A DNA stretch of 23,668 nucleotides from Bigelowiella natans CCMP2755 (taxonomy: Eukaryota; Cercozoa; Chlorarachniophyceae): NCBI GenBank assembly GCA_000320545.1, contig ADNK01002432.1, positions 7,501 to 31,168 on the forward strand. The letters are read 5' to 3'. A model generated the notes under the pieces. It worked only from the letters and a program-made list of their open reading frames with translations. It did not search any database and was not told the origin of the DNA. The position numbers and the translations under genes are program-made. Below, one piece after another: positions 1-11,067 of this stretch (its first letter is position 1; each line of letters begins with the position of its first letter).

Positions 1-432
1 AGTTTTACCATGTCGCCTTGGATTGCCCAGGATACGGCCGATCTGAAGGGGATAGGCAGACAATAAGGTTGTTCTCTGCTTGCATCGCTCTCTGCCACCC
101 CACAGAAAAATGCAATGGTTTTGTGGCCTTGGATGTTTGCTCGTTTATGCGTTGTCTGTGTACTTGTGTTTTGGTATGCGCATTGAATCTATCCTGGATA
201 TTTTGCATATCTTTGCGTGTGTTCTCGCGTTGAAATATACATCAGATCATATCCACACGCCTTTCTCTGTGACGTCATCAAAAGCCTAGGTTTGTGTGCA
301 TATGGATGGTGGTGAATCGTACTGTTCTTCTTGTTAAGAGGGTATTGTTAATTGATCTGATTTGAAGGGAAGAAACACGCTTTTGGCCTCTTCGGCTGCT
401 CGCAAGGTGCATGCAGACATAAATTCTCTCTC

Positions 433-510
<78 letters not shown>

Positions 511-1071
511 AACCCTACATCATCATCATCATCATCATCATCATTATGATCATATGAGGCTTTTGCTCATTGGCAACGGGCTCTGCTTACGTACAGGTGC
601 GTGCGCAGTGTTGAATGCTGCAGTGGAGGACTCCAAGATCTCATCGTAAGCAGACCTACCTGCCACGCGCACCGGAAAAAAAAAATCCTGGAACCAAATG
701 AATAATTTGCATTATTTGTATCTGTGTATGGTGCTCGAAAGATATGTGAGCGTCTACCACCCCGTGGGTCACGACGTGAAGAGATATACACGTAAGAAAC
801 ATGCTCACTCAACTGATGATAATATCTGAATATCTGTAGTATCAAGGCGTGTGCGTTTTGACTGTGTATGTGTATTGCGTGTGTATTGCGTGTGTGTGTG
901 CGTGTGTGTGGTACAGTGAGGCGTTCCGCCAACACTAAAAAAACGATGAGAAATGCATGCTTTATGTAATTGATGATCTGCTCCTCCAGGCATCGTGCAG
1001 CCGACGTTGCTAGTGTTTGACACAGAAGATGCAGGCCATCCCGTCTCCGTTGGAAGACTCGTAAGTCTGAA

Positions 1072-1105
<34 letters not shown>

Positions 1106-1170
1106 GAGGATGATGGGATTTTCTCCTTTGCTTCATAGAGTGGATATCTCTAGCTCTGCATCATTCTATG

Positions 1171-1230
<60 letters not shown>

Positions 1231-1378
1231 CCTCTGACTTGGACGGCGGGGCAGATGAAGCGATACCTTCCATGCTCTCACTACTTCGAATTCACTGCTT
1301 CCAAGCATTCTGGTGCGTGCTTAACATCCCAGTCCGTCTTATTAAATACGCGCATATATGTGTTTTCCATACACTCGT

Positions 1379-1437
<59 letters not shown>

Positions 1438-1684
1438 TATGTATAATTATGTTTCCCCCCCCATCATTACAGGTTGGGTAGACTGCGCCCCTTCCCAAAT
1501 GGCGTTGAAGTTTCTCGAAATGATCGGCGACAAGGCTAAATTTCCTCGGGGGAACAAGCTAGACGACACGGGGAACAGTATCCGTCTCCCCGAATGCGCG
1601 CGTGTGGGGGGAGGATTCAATTGCTGGTAAGCAAGTGTATGCTTATACATAAGCGTATGCGTGCGTGCGTGCGCTTGCTTGTGC

Positions 1685-1727
<43 letters not shown>

Positions 1728-2326
1728 TGTATGTGTGTGTTTGTTTTCATGATACTTTTTTACCTTCAACTTGCGACCGAATCACCATGCCTTCATTTAA
1801 TGTTTCCACACTCGATTCAGAGCGAAAATGATAGGGTTGTGCATTCACTTCAAACCAACTCCCCCCCCCCTCCCCCCCCTTCACACCCCCCCCTTAACCC
1901 TCCAAAAGGAGATATGCTCATAACCGTGAAGTCAAGGATTGGTGATGATAAGCTAATATCATTAGATGTAGTACGGATAACAACATGCGGGCTCCTCTCC
2001 CCTCTCCTTTCCTCCTCCCCATCAAATTTCGTCCGTCTCCCCCTTTGTTAATAGTTCATTATATGGCGAAAAGTAGCGATTTCAAATCCCTTTCTAATTA
2101 CACCTGCCTTGCGTAGGGAGCTGACCGAAGAGGAGGAGAAATACTACCGAGATAACATCCGAAGCTTCGATGGTAGCTTCGTGAACAGGGGGGGGGGGGG
2201 AACCAATCCCCGTGTCATTGTGGAGGAGCAAGGGCAACGAAATGAACGATCCTATGCTGAAAGCAAAGGTCTTACGACTTTCTTCCAGCAAATCGAACAC
2301 TCCACAATCACCCCCTTCCCCCCCCC

Positions 2327-2371
<45 letters not shown>

Positions 2372-2813
2372 CTCTAATCATCTGTGTGTCAATCTTTCTT
2401 TGTCAGCAGGAGAGGGCGGCTGGATCGCTAAATTATGTGAGGAAACAAACAGGGTGAGAATTATCTCTTTAGTTTCATCACTGCCAATCATCCCATAGAG
2501 GTTTTTATGTGTGTATGTATATGCTGCAATGACCAATCTACATGCCTCCCCCCCCCCCCCCTCCCCCCCCTCCCTCCCCTCACCTAGGTAATTTACACAA
2601 ATGAGACAACGGGGGAGACTCGGCACGTGAGGCCTGTAGGGACTCGAGTGCAATCCACTACTGGTGTCCTTCAGAAGGGCTCGAGCAAGGAAGGAGCTCT
2701 TTTTGCTGCTGATGAGGAGGGGTGAGGAGAGGACACCATCATCTGTGTAGTAGTTGGTTTATCTTACCTATGTGTAGGATGCACCGTGATAGCGAATGAT
2801 GGCCCGCGATTAT

Positions 2814-2857
<44 letters not shown>

Positions 2858-3709
2858 AGAGAGAGAGAGAGCTCCTTTCCACCTCCTCACCACACCGATG
2901 TACTAATACGTCACACGCAATTCCTACCTGCCAGATACCACCTCACCGCCGAAGAGCGCGCGGCAAAGCTAGAACGCGAAAAAGACGCCATGCGCTCCGA
3001 GGAGCTGAAACAAACGACGTGCTCGAGATGCACCAGGGGCCTCAAAGACACCCCGAGAAGGGTCTCTACATGCCGGCATGTTTACTGCCACCAGTGCTAC
3101 CTCACGACGCTCCTTCACCACAAACGATGCGCCGTATGTGGCGAGAGGGCCCAGCCCAGCGATCTCAAGATCGATAGCGAGCATGCGGCCGCTCTGGCTC
3201 GGTTGAAAGAGAGGGGGGGGGGGGGGGCTGGGGAAGGCGGCGGTCCTGCCAGCGCCGGCGCAGTAAAAAGCAAAAGCCGAAGAAGAAGAAAGCGAGTGCA
3301 CGTCGTTATCGAGATCGGAAATACCAGCAAGCGTGTGGCTGACACCAAGTTCAGGTTCTCTCGCCATGCGCGCGATGCCCACATTCTATGCGAGTCCTCC
3401 TCGCCTCTCAATGTAAAATACTTGGTGTTTCTTTGTGCTAATCTTCAGCATGATGACCTACCTGCGGCCGGTTCATATCAAGTATTCAGGTTGCCAGGAT
3501 CGACATATGATGTACTGTGCTTGCGTGGATGGAGGGTGCCTTTGCACGCTGCTGAGATGGCGTGGTTGTGCATTTTTTATGCAGGGATGAAGAGACCATC
3601 AGGATTTACCTCGTCGCTGAATAAATCCTCCGTCGTGAAGAAGGTATATATGTTACGCTCAGTGCGTGCGTGCATATACACGTTTCTATTTTGCGTCTGA
3701 GTGATATAT

Positions 3710-3754
<45 letters not shown>

Positions 3755-4310
3755 GGTGGAATTCAATATAAACCCAAGCTACTCGAAGCCAACATTAACG
3801 CTCCTAAAGCCGAGTAGCCAACAATATGGTTACACGGTACCTACATCCCTTGTCCCCCTTAACTATTTGTCCAACTCGCGCGATTGTTCTTGCTCGCTTC
3901 CATTCCCCAACAAACATGAACAAACCAGTGATTTATCTTGATAATAAATACGCACACACACATACACACACACACACACACCTGTATATAATTATATAAA
4001 ATATAAATGTGTTAATGAAAATTTTCTTTTTTGGCTGACAAATAGTGGAGCTGCTAGTGCAGCGTCTTGCTTTTTGTGTAGGTTTCCTTCTGTACCGCAC
4101 TGTTTACAACGCGCAATTTTAATGAGAGTTTGATATGGCCCGATCCGTGCTTCTATATGGTGTTTTTGTTGTCGTTCAGTTGGAAAGGGCTTTGAACTTT
4201 CGGTTCCCTTGCTTTGCGACGATATACTTGGATGAGAAGGTGTGTGTAGTAGTAGTAGTAGCTGCGGCTGTGAGAGGACATTATATGAATTTATGTATGT
4301 AGAATAGAAG

Positions 4311-4385
<75 letters not shown>

Positions 4386-5243
4386 CTCTCTCTCCGTGTG
4401 TGTGTGTGTGTGTGTGTGAGTGAGTGTATGTGTGGTCCAAATATCTGCTCTGTTTGGCGGTAAGTATCCACTTTGATACGCTCACATGCTGGCTAAATCT
4501 CGCTGCCCCCCGCGTTCCATCCTGCTCTTTTTGGTTCGTTATCGCTACGATGCGTTGACAGAAAATCGGAAGAAAGCTCCCCCCGGCCAAGCTCGAGTAC
4601 TGGACTCGTTTCAGAGCCCATAAACAACGCGTTGTCCTCTCATTTGAGTACTCCCCGACCCCCGCGCGACGTAGCAGCAGCCCTTCATCAGGACGCCGCG
4701 AGTCAAACCGCAGCAGGGGGAAGAGGGGGATGAAACCGGTAGTTTATGACGCAGAGCTTGGGGACGGGTGGGTGCTGTATGACTCTGATGACGAAGATGA
4801 TGCAGATGGATATTCGCGAGAGAGGAGTGATCCAAGGCCCAGGTGAGAATGAGTACTGCTTCTGCCACCGCTGCTGCTGCTGCTGTCTGGGGCTGAACTA
4901 GAATCTTTGAAGTGTAGGACATTAGATGTATCACTTTCTCGTTTTGGCGATCGCATCCTTGATTCTTGTCCCCGCCAGCAATGTGATCGCTCTCGATAAG
5001 CATATACCTGCTGAGTTGCAGCGCTACCAAACGCCCCGGGCTTTGCCCGACGTTTCGTGGCGATAAAGTCGATCGTATTTGAATTCTTCATGTGTCGCCG
5101 CATGCCTTTTACGTCACATATATCGTGGGGTTTCATGGTAAGCATTAAATGCCCTTTCCGTCAGGTATAATCGGCTGGAACGACATCGCCTCAAAGAAAC
5201 GCACCCTTCTGAGATGGACAAGGAAGATAGAACAGTGCAGTAA
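1..5243 (+). CDS. Alpha/beta-hydrolase - WW-like - RING finger multidomain protein (5' partial, 16 exons)
   Basis: Seen: exons 1-67, 246-289, 368-406, 597-645, 742-791, 990-1060, 1255-1312, 1473-1626, 2117-2268, 2410-2453, 2588-2721, 2935-3354, 3585-3643, 3756-3836, 4562-4842, 5165-5243 (TAA). Phases match at all junctions except around 3585-3643. The first eight exons give an alpha/beta hydrolase: CPGYGRSEGDRQTIRSYP, nucleophile elbow GCSQG (394-406 joined to 597-598), acid Asp probably in PTLLVFDTEDAGHP, and a candidate His in ASKHSGW. Then a charged linker, a WW-like segment (GW...VIYTNETTGETRHVRP, second Trp replaced by His), a C3HC4 RING (about 3019-3141: CSRC, TCRHVYCHQC, CAVC), a Gly-rich and basic linker, KRVHVVIEIGNTSK and KKVEFNINPSYSKP, which loosely recall YEATS, and an Arg/Ser-rich acidic tail. 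Family knowledge: RING domains usually recruit E2 for ubiquitin transfer. Inference: a ubiquitin ligase fused to a hydrolase, cytosolic or nuclear. It could instead be two genes if the junction near 1626/2117 is not a real splice. The start codon lies left of the window. Confidence 0.78.
419..545. repeat. Compound microsatellite (CT)n (CA)n (CAT)n in hydrolase intron
   Basis: CT run to about 473, CA run to about 506, and CAT triplets 519-543, all in the intron between the exons ending at 406 and starting at 597. Confidence 0.9.
1074..1102. repeat. (GAT)n trinucleotide repeat
   Basis: About nine GAT units shortly after the donor at 1061; intronic. Confidence 0.85.
1170..1230. repeat. (CT)n microsatellite
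   Basis: CT run upstream of the acceptor at 1254; it lengthens the pyrimidine-rich part of the intron. Confidence 0.9.
1378..1434. repeat. (GT)n (GA)n compound microsatellite
   Basis: GT run switching directly to a GA run inside the intron 1313-1472. Confidence 0.9.
1660..1742. repeat. (GT)n microsatellite
   Basis: Long GT run with a few GC and AT interruptions, in the intron 1627-2116. The same intron holds interrupted poly-C at 1861-1895. Confidence 0.9.
2318..2369. repeat. Poly-C followed by (CT)n
   Basis: C run then CT run in the intron 2269-2409, upstream of the NAGNAG acceptor. A similar poly-C tract at 2547-2579 sits before the acceptor at 2587. Confidence 0.85.
2404..2410 (+). promoter_or_regulatory. 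Tandem NAGNAG 3' splice acceptor before the WW-like exon
   Basis: The acceptor reads tgtcagcag, so splicing after either AG (2406 or 2409) keeps the frame and adds or drops one residue (Ala) just before GEGGW. NAGNAG acceptors are known to give one-codon isoforms; use here is inferred. Confidence 0.45.
2817..2872 (+). repeat. (CT)n-(GT)3-(GA)n compound microsatellite able to fold as a hairpin
   Basis: A CT run of about 30 bases is followed by GTGTGTG and then a GA run of about 14 bases. CT and GA arms are complementary, so the transcript of this intron (just upstream of the RING exon acceptor at 2934) can form a stem with a GU-rich loop. Confidence 0.8.
3714..3751. repeat. (TA)n microsatellite abutting a splice acceptor
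   Basis: TA run ending four bases before the acceptor AG at 3754-3755, so this intron has no normal pyrimidine tract there. Confidence 0.9.
3952..4432. repeat. Large intron with (CA)n and interrupted (CT)n-(GT)n arrays
   Basis: The intron 3837-4561 carries CA repeats at 3952-3981 and a 100-base CT block at 4311-4394 with isolated G/T interruptions, followed by GT at 4395-4420. Translated frames across it give only Ser-Leu, Arg-Glu or Thr-His runs. Confidence 0.85.
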
Positions 5244-5844
5244 TGAGAGGAGTGATAGCAACACAGGGTCGATGGCACACACTAGCATGCTGATAACTAC
5301 GTTTAATAGGTGATTCTAAATCCATTACGTGATACGATTAAGGCAAATGACTAGCACATGCAACTTCGTTAATTTGTTACCTCTGGCACACCAAACTGTT
5401 GTCCAATCTCATCATTGGCTTGCTATTAAAGCTGCATGCGTGGAGCAAGGTGCGCAGCCCTACTATACGGCAACACAGCGCGTCAATTTGCTTAGAAAGG
5501 AAGGAGGAAAAAAACGGCGTCATTTCCGACGCCTACACATCTAGATATTATGATGAAAGAGCAAAAGAGGTCGGTCTTTCTACGTGCAAGCAAGAGAGTT
5601 TGCAATAATACGATAATGAAAAATACTGTATAGCAATGACGCACCCCAGCTAGCCAGGCTAGCAGGTCGCGCCCTGCATGACATACCAACGCTGATGCAG
5701 CAACGGTCGCACAAGGCAGCATCTTACTTCATCTTGCTACCGGCTGGTGCATTAATACACTTTCCAAGCTAGTCAAATAGTCCCAGACCGTGATATGGCT
5801 TTTTATGCAATTTACGTACGTTGCATACATATATTATAAAAATG

Positions 5845-5892
<48 letters not shown>

Positions 5893-6472
5893 CACATTTA
5901 TCGTAGTGTGTCACTTGCTAGCATGATACTATATTGCTGTGCCTATTATTAGCTAGGGCACTAGCTTAGCTAGCTCATATATTTTAACACTCCAGATTGC
6001 AATAATTACGCATAGCCCGTGCTCTTGATGCTAGCTTGCCAACTCAAAGAGTACGAAGTGTCAAGCTTTATTAGCGCCTGGGACGCGCGCACTTTGGCAA
6101 AGATTGCACGCATTTTGGTAGTACATATAGTGCATGCATGCTTCAGTTACGTCGGGACATCCTAGCTTGACACCGAGGTCTAGAGGGGTTGACGTGTAAG
6201 CTCGGCCCCGAGGAGGTCAAAGGCCCAGGAAGACGGGTATTCGCGATTCATGTTCATTTAACTTTACAACAAGATATATGTACTACTTATAACAAGCTCG
6301 ACACGCCTCGCGAGGCTGGAAATACGGAGCAGCAATGCACTCAACGCAAACCGGGGCGTGGAGACTTGACACTTTTGTTCAAATCTAGCGAGGCTCGGAA
6401 GCAAGGATTGCTCCACCGACTCCTCTGCACATTCCATCGGCGTACACACTTTTCACCCCACCACAACCCAAC
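5244..6472. other. Convergent intergenic spacer, rich in CTAGC/GCTAG words and a TA microsatellite
   Basis: It separates the stop codons of gene 1 (5243) and the minus-strand glycosyltransferase (6473), so it should hold both 3' UTRs. A (TA)n run lies at about 5849-5889. CTAGC, GCTAG and AGCTAG words recur from about 5650 to 6170. I see no convincing coding exon; ORFs at 5329-5608 and 6189-6614 lack recognisable motifs and splice support. No clear AATAAA signal stood out. Confidence 0.6.
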
Positions 6473-6869
6473 CTATCTGCGGCTGTCTAAGCCTTCCAGG
6501 AAATCTTCCAAGTTAGGTGGGGGGGGGGCATCTCCATTTTTCATAGCGAGCAACCCACAAGCTCTTGCATCCATGTCCTCGGAAAGCACAGATGGGGTGT
6601 GCGGAGGGAGATAGCCTTTGCGGCCATAGCCGAGCAAGATTGAAGCTATGGACGTGCAGGAGTTTTCGTTTAGTATGAGCACATCTGCACTTGACATAAG
6701 TTCCAGGTCGGCAAGAAATCCAATCACATGATGCCGCACGCCTTCCCTAACGAACAAGAGATGGATTAGTCGTCTCGAGTAATTTGGTCACACTTATTAT
6801 GTCTCTAGCATTTGCCGTAGTCTGCATGAGTCGCTCAGGCACATAAAAGCGCACACACAACCCACTGTA

Positions 6870-6908
<39 letters not shown>

Positions 6909-7891
6909 TACAAGGGCTGCTACTGTACTAAAGCTTGATTAAGGAACCGAAATCTCTGATCTAAGTTCTCTTCCTCTTTTCCTCTATTACTACTAGCTCA
7001 AGACCCTGTATAATTGCGCATGATCGACTGGGTATATGCAGCGAGCTCCATCGTGGTGTTGATATTTGGTATCTGATTGATATATTGTAGTTAGGAAAAA
7101 ATACGAGAGACAGATGGCCAGAATGAGGAAGTGCAACTACACGCTTTTCCGATTTCAAACAACAACGACAACAACAACAACAACAATGAATCAATCAACC
7201 AGCCGCGAGTGCAACTACAACTATCACAACTACTGCTGCTGCTGCTGCTGCTGCTACTACTACTACTACCTCTATAGGGTTGGTGTAGTGCTCGGATATG
7301 GATATCCACTCGTACCTACGTCATACAAGATTGCGACAATTAAGAGAAAGAAATCATTTTCCAATCAAGGACGCTTCTCTCTCGGTTAGTGTCAATGTTG
7401 TTACTGGGGAGCAAGCTTCCGCGCCAGCGCAAGCTCTTCTTTATTCTCACAGCTCAGGTACACGTGCGTGACACCATAATCCCTGAACGCCTCAGAGTCG
7501 AGCTTTTCTACGATCTCCTGCATCGTGACACATGACCTGTACCATTTCTTCCAGGAGCAATTGAAACCTGCTACATCGCCACGACGCAAATGCACTCCGG
7601 CAATGATTGGGCGGCGTTTTTCACTTCTTCCACGGCCGCTGCCACCATTCGTTTCCCCTGCCTTACGATAGCTTGTCGCACTGGGGGTTTGGCGTGCAGG
7701 CCACCGTATCATGCTCTTAATGTTATCGATATGCTCCCGCGTCTTGTTGTTAAACTTAAACGCATAGGCTACCGCCTGAGCGACACCGAATAGCCCTGCC
7801 AAGTAAGCTTCCTGGAGTTCATTTGGCTGATCGAAGAAGTGGCTCGCATTAGGGCCTAGCTTGATGTCATAGAACCCTGAATTTGTGTGTG

Positions 7892-7934
<43 letters not shown>

Positions 7935-9919
7935 GCGTGTGTGTTGCTTACTAACAGTGGAAGGAACGACGCTGAGAAGATAAAATCACTTGAAATACTA
8001 TTTTTTTGTTCTTGCTTGAAATAAGCAAGTTTGCTTGTTGCATTGTTTGGCATTAGGTTATTAGTGCTGAGCTATGTTAAGAAGTACTGACCTTCAATCG
8101 TGTTTCCGTCCACGATTTTAGCAAAGAGGTTGGTTGGATTGGCAAAGAAGCTATCATCAGACCGATAACCCTCTCCCCCCCCCGCGTTGCCGTTCCCTTC
8201 TTTTTCTTCTTCGGATGGCATAGGTGGATCCAGGGTTCGGTCATCGAGCAGCTCAAAGTAGCACCCCCAGCTTTTCCTGATATCGTCCTGCCCATCATCA
8301 TCGTCTTCGTCATTGCCGTAATTCTTTCTCAGCTGGCAGCCCTTCACGCGGCTCCAAAGCCATGGATTCGGGTGCTCCTGGTACTTATCATCATCGATAT
8401 TGAATGCAACGCCGGACGTGAGCTTCATCGTTCTGGGGAGAAGAGAAAACAGTGTCAGCCCCATACCCACTAGGTTCTTTCCAATGGGATAGCCGTACAA
8501 ATGGGCGGGCACAGCAGTAGCAATGGCCCCCGATATAAGTTCTGCTGCTGCTGCTCTCGGTAGAATTGGGGAGAAGAAGGAGCGGGGGGGGGAGGAGGCG
8601 GAGGAGGACTTGTGATGGTGATGGGAATGCTGATTTGCCCATATCTTCTGCTGCATCCAGAGCCTTCGTTTGCGTCGGGCGAGGTTGTCGTTACTATTAT
8701 GATCATTATCATACTCCTCCAAAAATAGATGCGGCTGGGGTAAATAGTGAAGGCCTTCTGGAAAGCGAAGAAGACTTTCTAAATCGTCAAAATCGCCATC
8801 TTTCAACCTCGGAAACAGCAAAACCTTTATTTGAGGCTGCTGCTCATGCAAGGGTGGGGGTTCAACGTCTCTCTCGCCAGCAGCACTTCCGCCGCCACCA
8901 CCACCCTCCTGCTTCAGTTTGTTTGCCTTATTCTTACACGTAAGATAAGGATCTGCAATGTTCCCATCATCATCATATTTCACGCCATTCTCATCTTCTA
9001 CCACTTCATCATCACCATAATCCGTGCACGGTTGGGAAAGGGCAATGTCGGCAGTCTTGCGGCCTAAGAGAGCAGTAACTGCGCTGGAGTTCCATTTCTT
9101 CGCAGCGTCAAAATGTAAGACACAAGCCTTCCTCTTGGAAAGTTTGTTATAGAAGTACACCTTCTCTTCCTCCTGCGTGTTCTCCTCCTCCTCCTCCTCC
9201 TTCTTCTTCTCAATGACTTTCAAAACATCTAAATCACAGAGAGTCGTGAAGATCCTCATTTCGTAGTCTAGGGTGACAATGTCCTTATGATCGAGGAAGT
9301 ACGCGTAGTATACTGGCTGATCGCTTCTAATATACTCCCTTCTTCCTTCGATATCCCTCCACACGGTTTCGTACATGTCGTGAATATACCGCGCAGGGCC
9401 TATGATTCCTCCTGAATTTAGCGAACGCAGCGTCGGCCTTCGTGGTACCTCTTCGCCCGGGTCAAGCTGCAGGTACTCCGCCACCTCTGTTGTTAGCTGG
9501 TATGAAACACATAGCAACGTAACCGGCGGAGGGTCAGCTCGACGGCCTTCTACATCATCGCTCGCGACGAAAGATGCGTGGTGAGCAAATGCATAGGGAT
9601 TTGGGAAGGGTGCATGCTAAGCTACAAGCTCAGGATATCAAGTAGGAATGTAAGTGGTTTTGCTATGTGCATGTTGCGCCTGCTGTGTTGCGTCTTGCAG
9701 CATATCTGCTGCTACAACACCTACTAGTACTAGTACCGATGGATTATGAGCTTCGGCCCATTCTGGTACGCGGGGAACTTCTTCACACCGCTCCTCACAC
9801 CCTCCAAAACAATACTCCACACTGAATACAATCTTAGACCCTGATGCCTCGGATATAGCCTTATAGTGTTCTGCTATCTGCGGGTGGCATGTATATGGTT
9901 AGGAATGCATAAAACACAT

Positions 9920-10018
<99 letters not shown>

Positions 10019-11067
10019 TAGAGCCGAAGAGAGCGGGGGGATGGGGGCGAAAGGCGAATGAATTTAGTTAAATCAGTCTTCTTAAAGTCTTATCTATCAG
10101 TTAAGCAGTTTGTGTTGTTATTACTAATACCTCAGTTGCGCTGCATGTGACAACTGTGTCGGTGTCCAATAATAAAACGAGGTGATTCGGATCTTCCAGG
10201 GCAATTTTCTTAATTAAAGGCCCAGTGTATTTGACCTGTATGATTGGTGATGACGATGAAGAAGGAAAAGAAGAATAAGAAGCGGAAATAGCATTCATGC
10301 TAACACCAAGCGTCCTGATTCCTCTGCACTGACCTTGTCTGCAAGGTCTTGCCAGGGTAACCCGAAACCAATTTGATGTACACCCAGATCGTCGTGATTG
10401 CCGAGTATTGTCTCATTCATACGCCTTGTCTCTATTGCATAGGCGGTAAGAATCTTTGGCTTTGTCGAGTTTCCGTTTGCCCCTGTGTTCGAAGGAGTTA
10501 TCAGGACAATGCATGAGGAGGAGTATCTACAAATACACCTCTTAAAACTGCGTGGGTTATTATAGAACTTTTGGCTGCCCAACCAGAGTGCCAAAATAAT
10601 GAAATACATGCCGAATATGGTGTGATGAGTTTCTAAACCTCTATTTAGAATGCGGAAATGTTCCACGCGCGTGCGCGTACACTCACACACACAGACACAG
10701 ACAGACAGACAGACACTATACATCGATACAGGACCCATTGTTAATTTTCGAAACCCCTTCTTTACATAGCTATTAATTCCCATCCTCAACAGAGAACCGC
10801 TATCCTCCATTATTATTTACCACGATCATCGTTAACGTAGTCGAAGCTGCTAACACCTATACTGTCGCCATTATTCCCTTGCTTGTACTGCTGAGCAGGG
10901 GATGCCTCACGAGAGATTTCATCTCTTCGTTGAAATTCGGCAGTCTCTGATATTCTGCCTTGATCGACAAGTGCGCGCGTTTCAACCTTCAAAAAGGCTA
11001 GAGAGGTCAATGCCAAAGCAACGAATGCTAGCACAAGATCCGAAAAACGGACTTCTTCTGTCCTCAT
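6473..11067 (-). CDS. Signal-anchored bifunctional glycosyltransferase: PLOD-type GT plus HLRRGD fucosyltransferase-like domain
   Basis: Seen, in transcript order: exons 11067-10821, 10632-10608 (small, tentative), 10526-10334, 10235-10131, 9877-9737, 9616-8092, 7876-7405, 6746-6473 (TAG); about 994 residues with matching phases. The ATG at 11067 gives MRTEEVRFSDL then a hydrophobic segment at about residues 10-27: a type II signal anchor, so Golgi/ER lumen is expected. Domain 1 (about residues 95-420) matches the glycosyltransferase part of lysyl hydroxylases: KILTAYAIETRR, IGFGLPWQDLADKV, metal-binding DTD in LVLLLDTDTVV (about 10158-10166), IVFSVEYCFGGC, LNSGGIIG, SDQPVYYAYFLD, VLHFDAAKKW. 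Domain 2 has GVHLRRGDVAGF (about 7575-7592), THVYLSCENKEE and SSADVLILNENSCTSIAS, as in GT-B fucosyltransferases. Family knowledge: the HxR basic residue contacts the GDP-sugar. A low-complexity insert (acidic, Gly, His runs) lies between them. No lysyl-hydroxylase dioxygenase domain is present. Donor and acceptor are unknown; other HxR-type transferases are possible. Confidence 0.84.
6746..7405. repeat. Last intron of the minus-strand GT with (GT)n, (CAA)n and (CTG/CTA)n repeats
   Basis: Intron bases are 6747-7404. It holds GT repeats at 6872-6907, CAA triplets at 7159-7187, and CTG then CTA triplets at 7232-7271. The ORF at 7114-7389 is only a translation of these. Confidence 0.8.
7882..7945. 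repeat. (GT)n microsatellite
   Basis: GT run with GC interruptions in the intron 7877-8091. On the transcribed (minus) strand it is a CA run ending a few bases before the acceptor at 7877-7878. Confidence 0.9.
9921..10016. repeat. (CA)n (TA)n (GA)n compound microsatellite
   Basis: Three dinucleotide runs in direct succession inside the intron 9878-10130 of the minus-strand gene; as transcribed the order is TC, TA, TG. Confidence 0.92.

Noticed and set aside
278-1498. ORFs reading Ser-Leu, Arg-Glu, Thr-His or Cys-Val runs
   Set aside because: They are translations of CT, GA, CA and GT microsatellites within introns.
3115-3411. Minus-strand ORF opposite the RING exon
   Set aside because: The plus strand encodes a full set of RING ligands, so this is a shadow.
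3992-5145. Minus-strand ORFs with Arg-Glu, poly-Ser and poly-Ala
   Set aside because: They are antisense to the last exons of gene 1 or to its repeat-filled intron; the plus strand has the spliced frame with an acidic tail and stop at 5243.
6189-6614. Plus-strand ORF of 141 codons
   Set aside because: No recognisable motif, and it overlaps the C-terminal exon of the minus-strand glycosyltransferase.
8566-9067. Plus-strand ORFs within the large minus-strand exon
   Set aside because: Antisense shadows; the minus frame carries LNSGG and other GT motifs.
10785-10821. A 36-nt intron followed by a 19-base exon after the first exon of the minus-strand GT
   Set aside because: Phase would fit, but 36 nt is far below the other introns; the exon 10632-10608 also fits phase with ordinary intron lengths.
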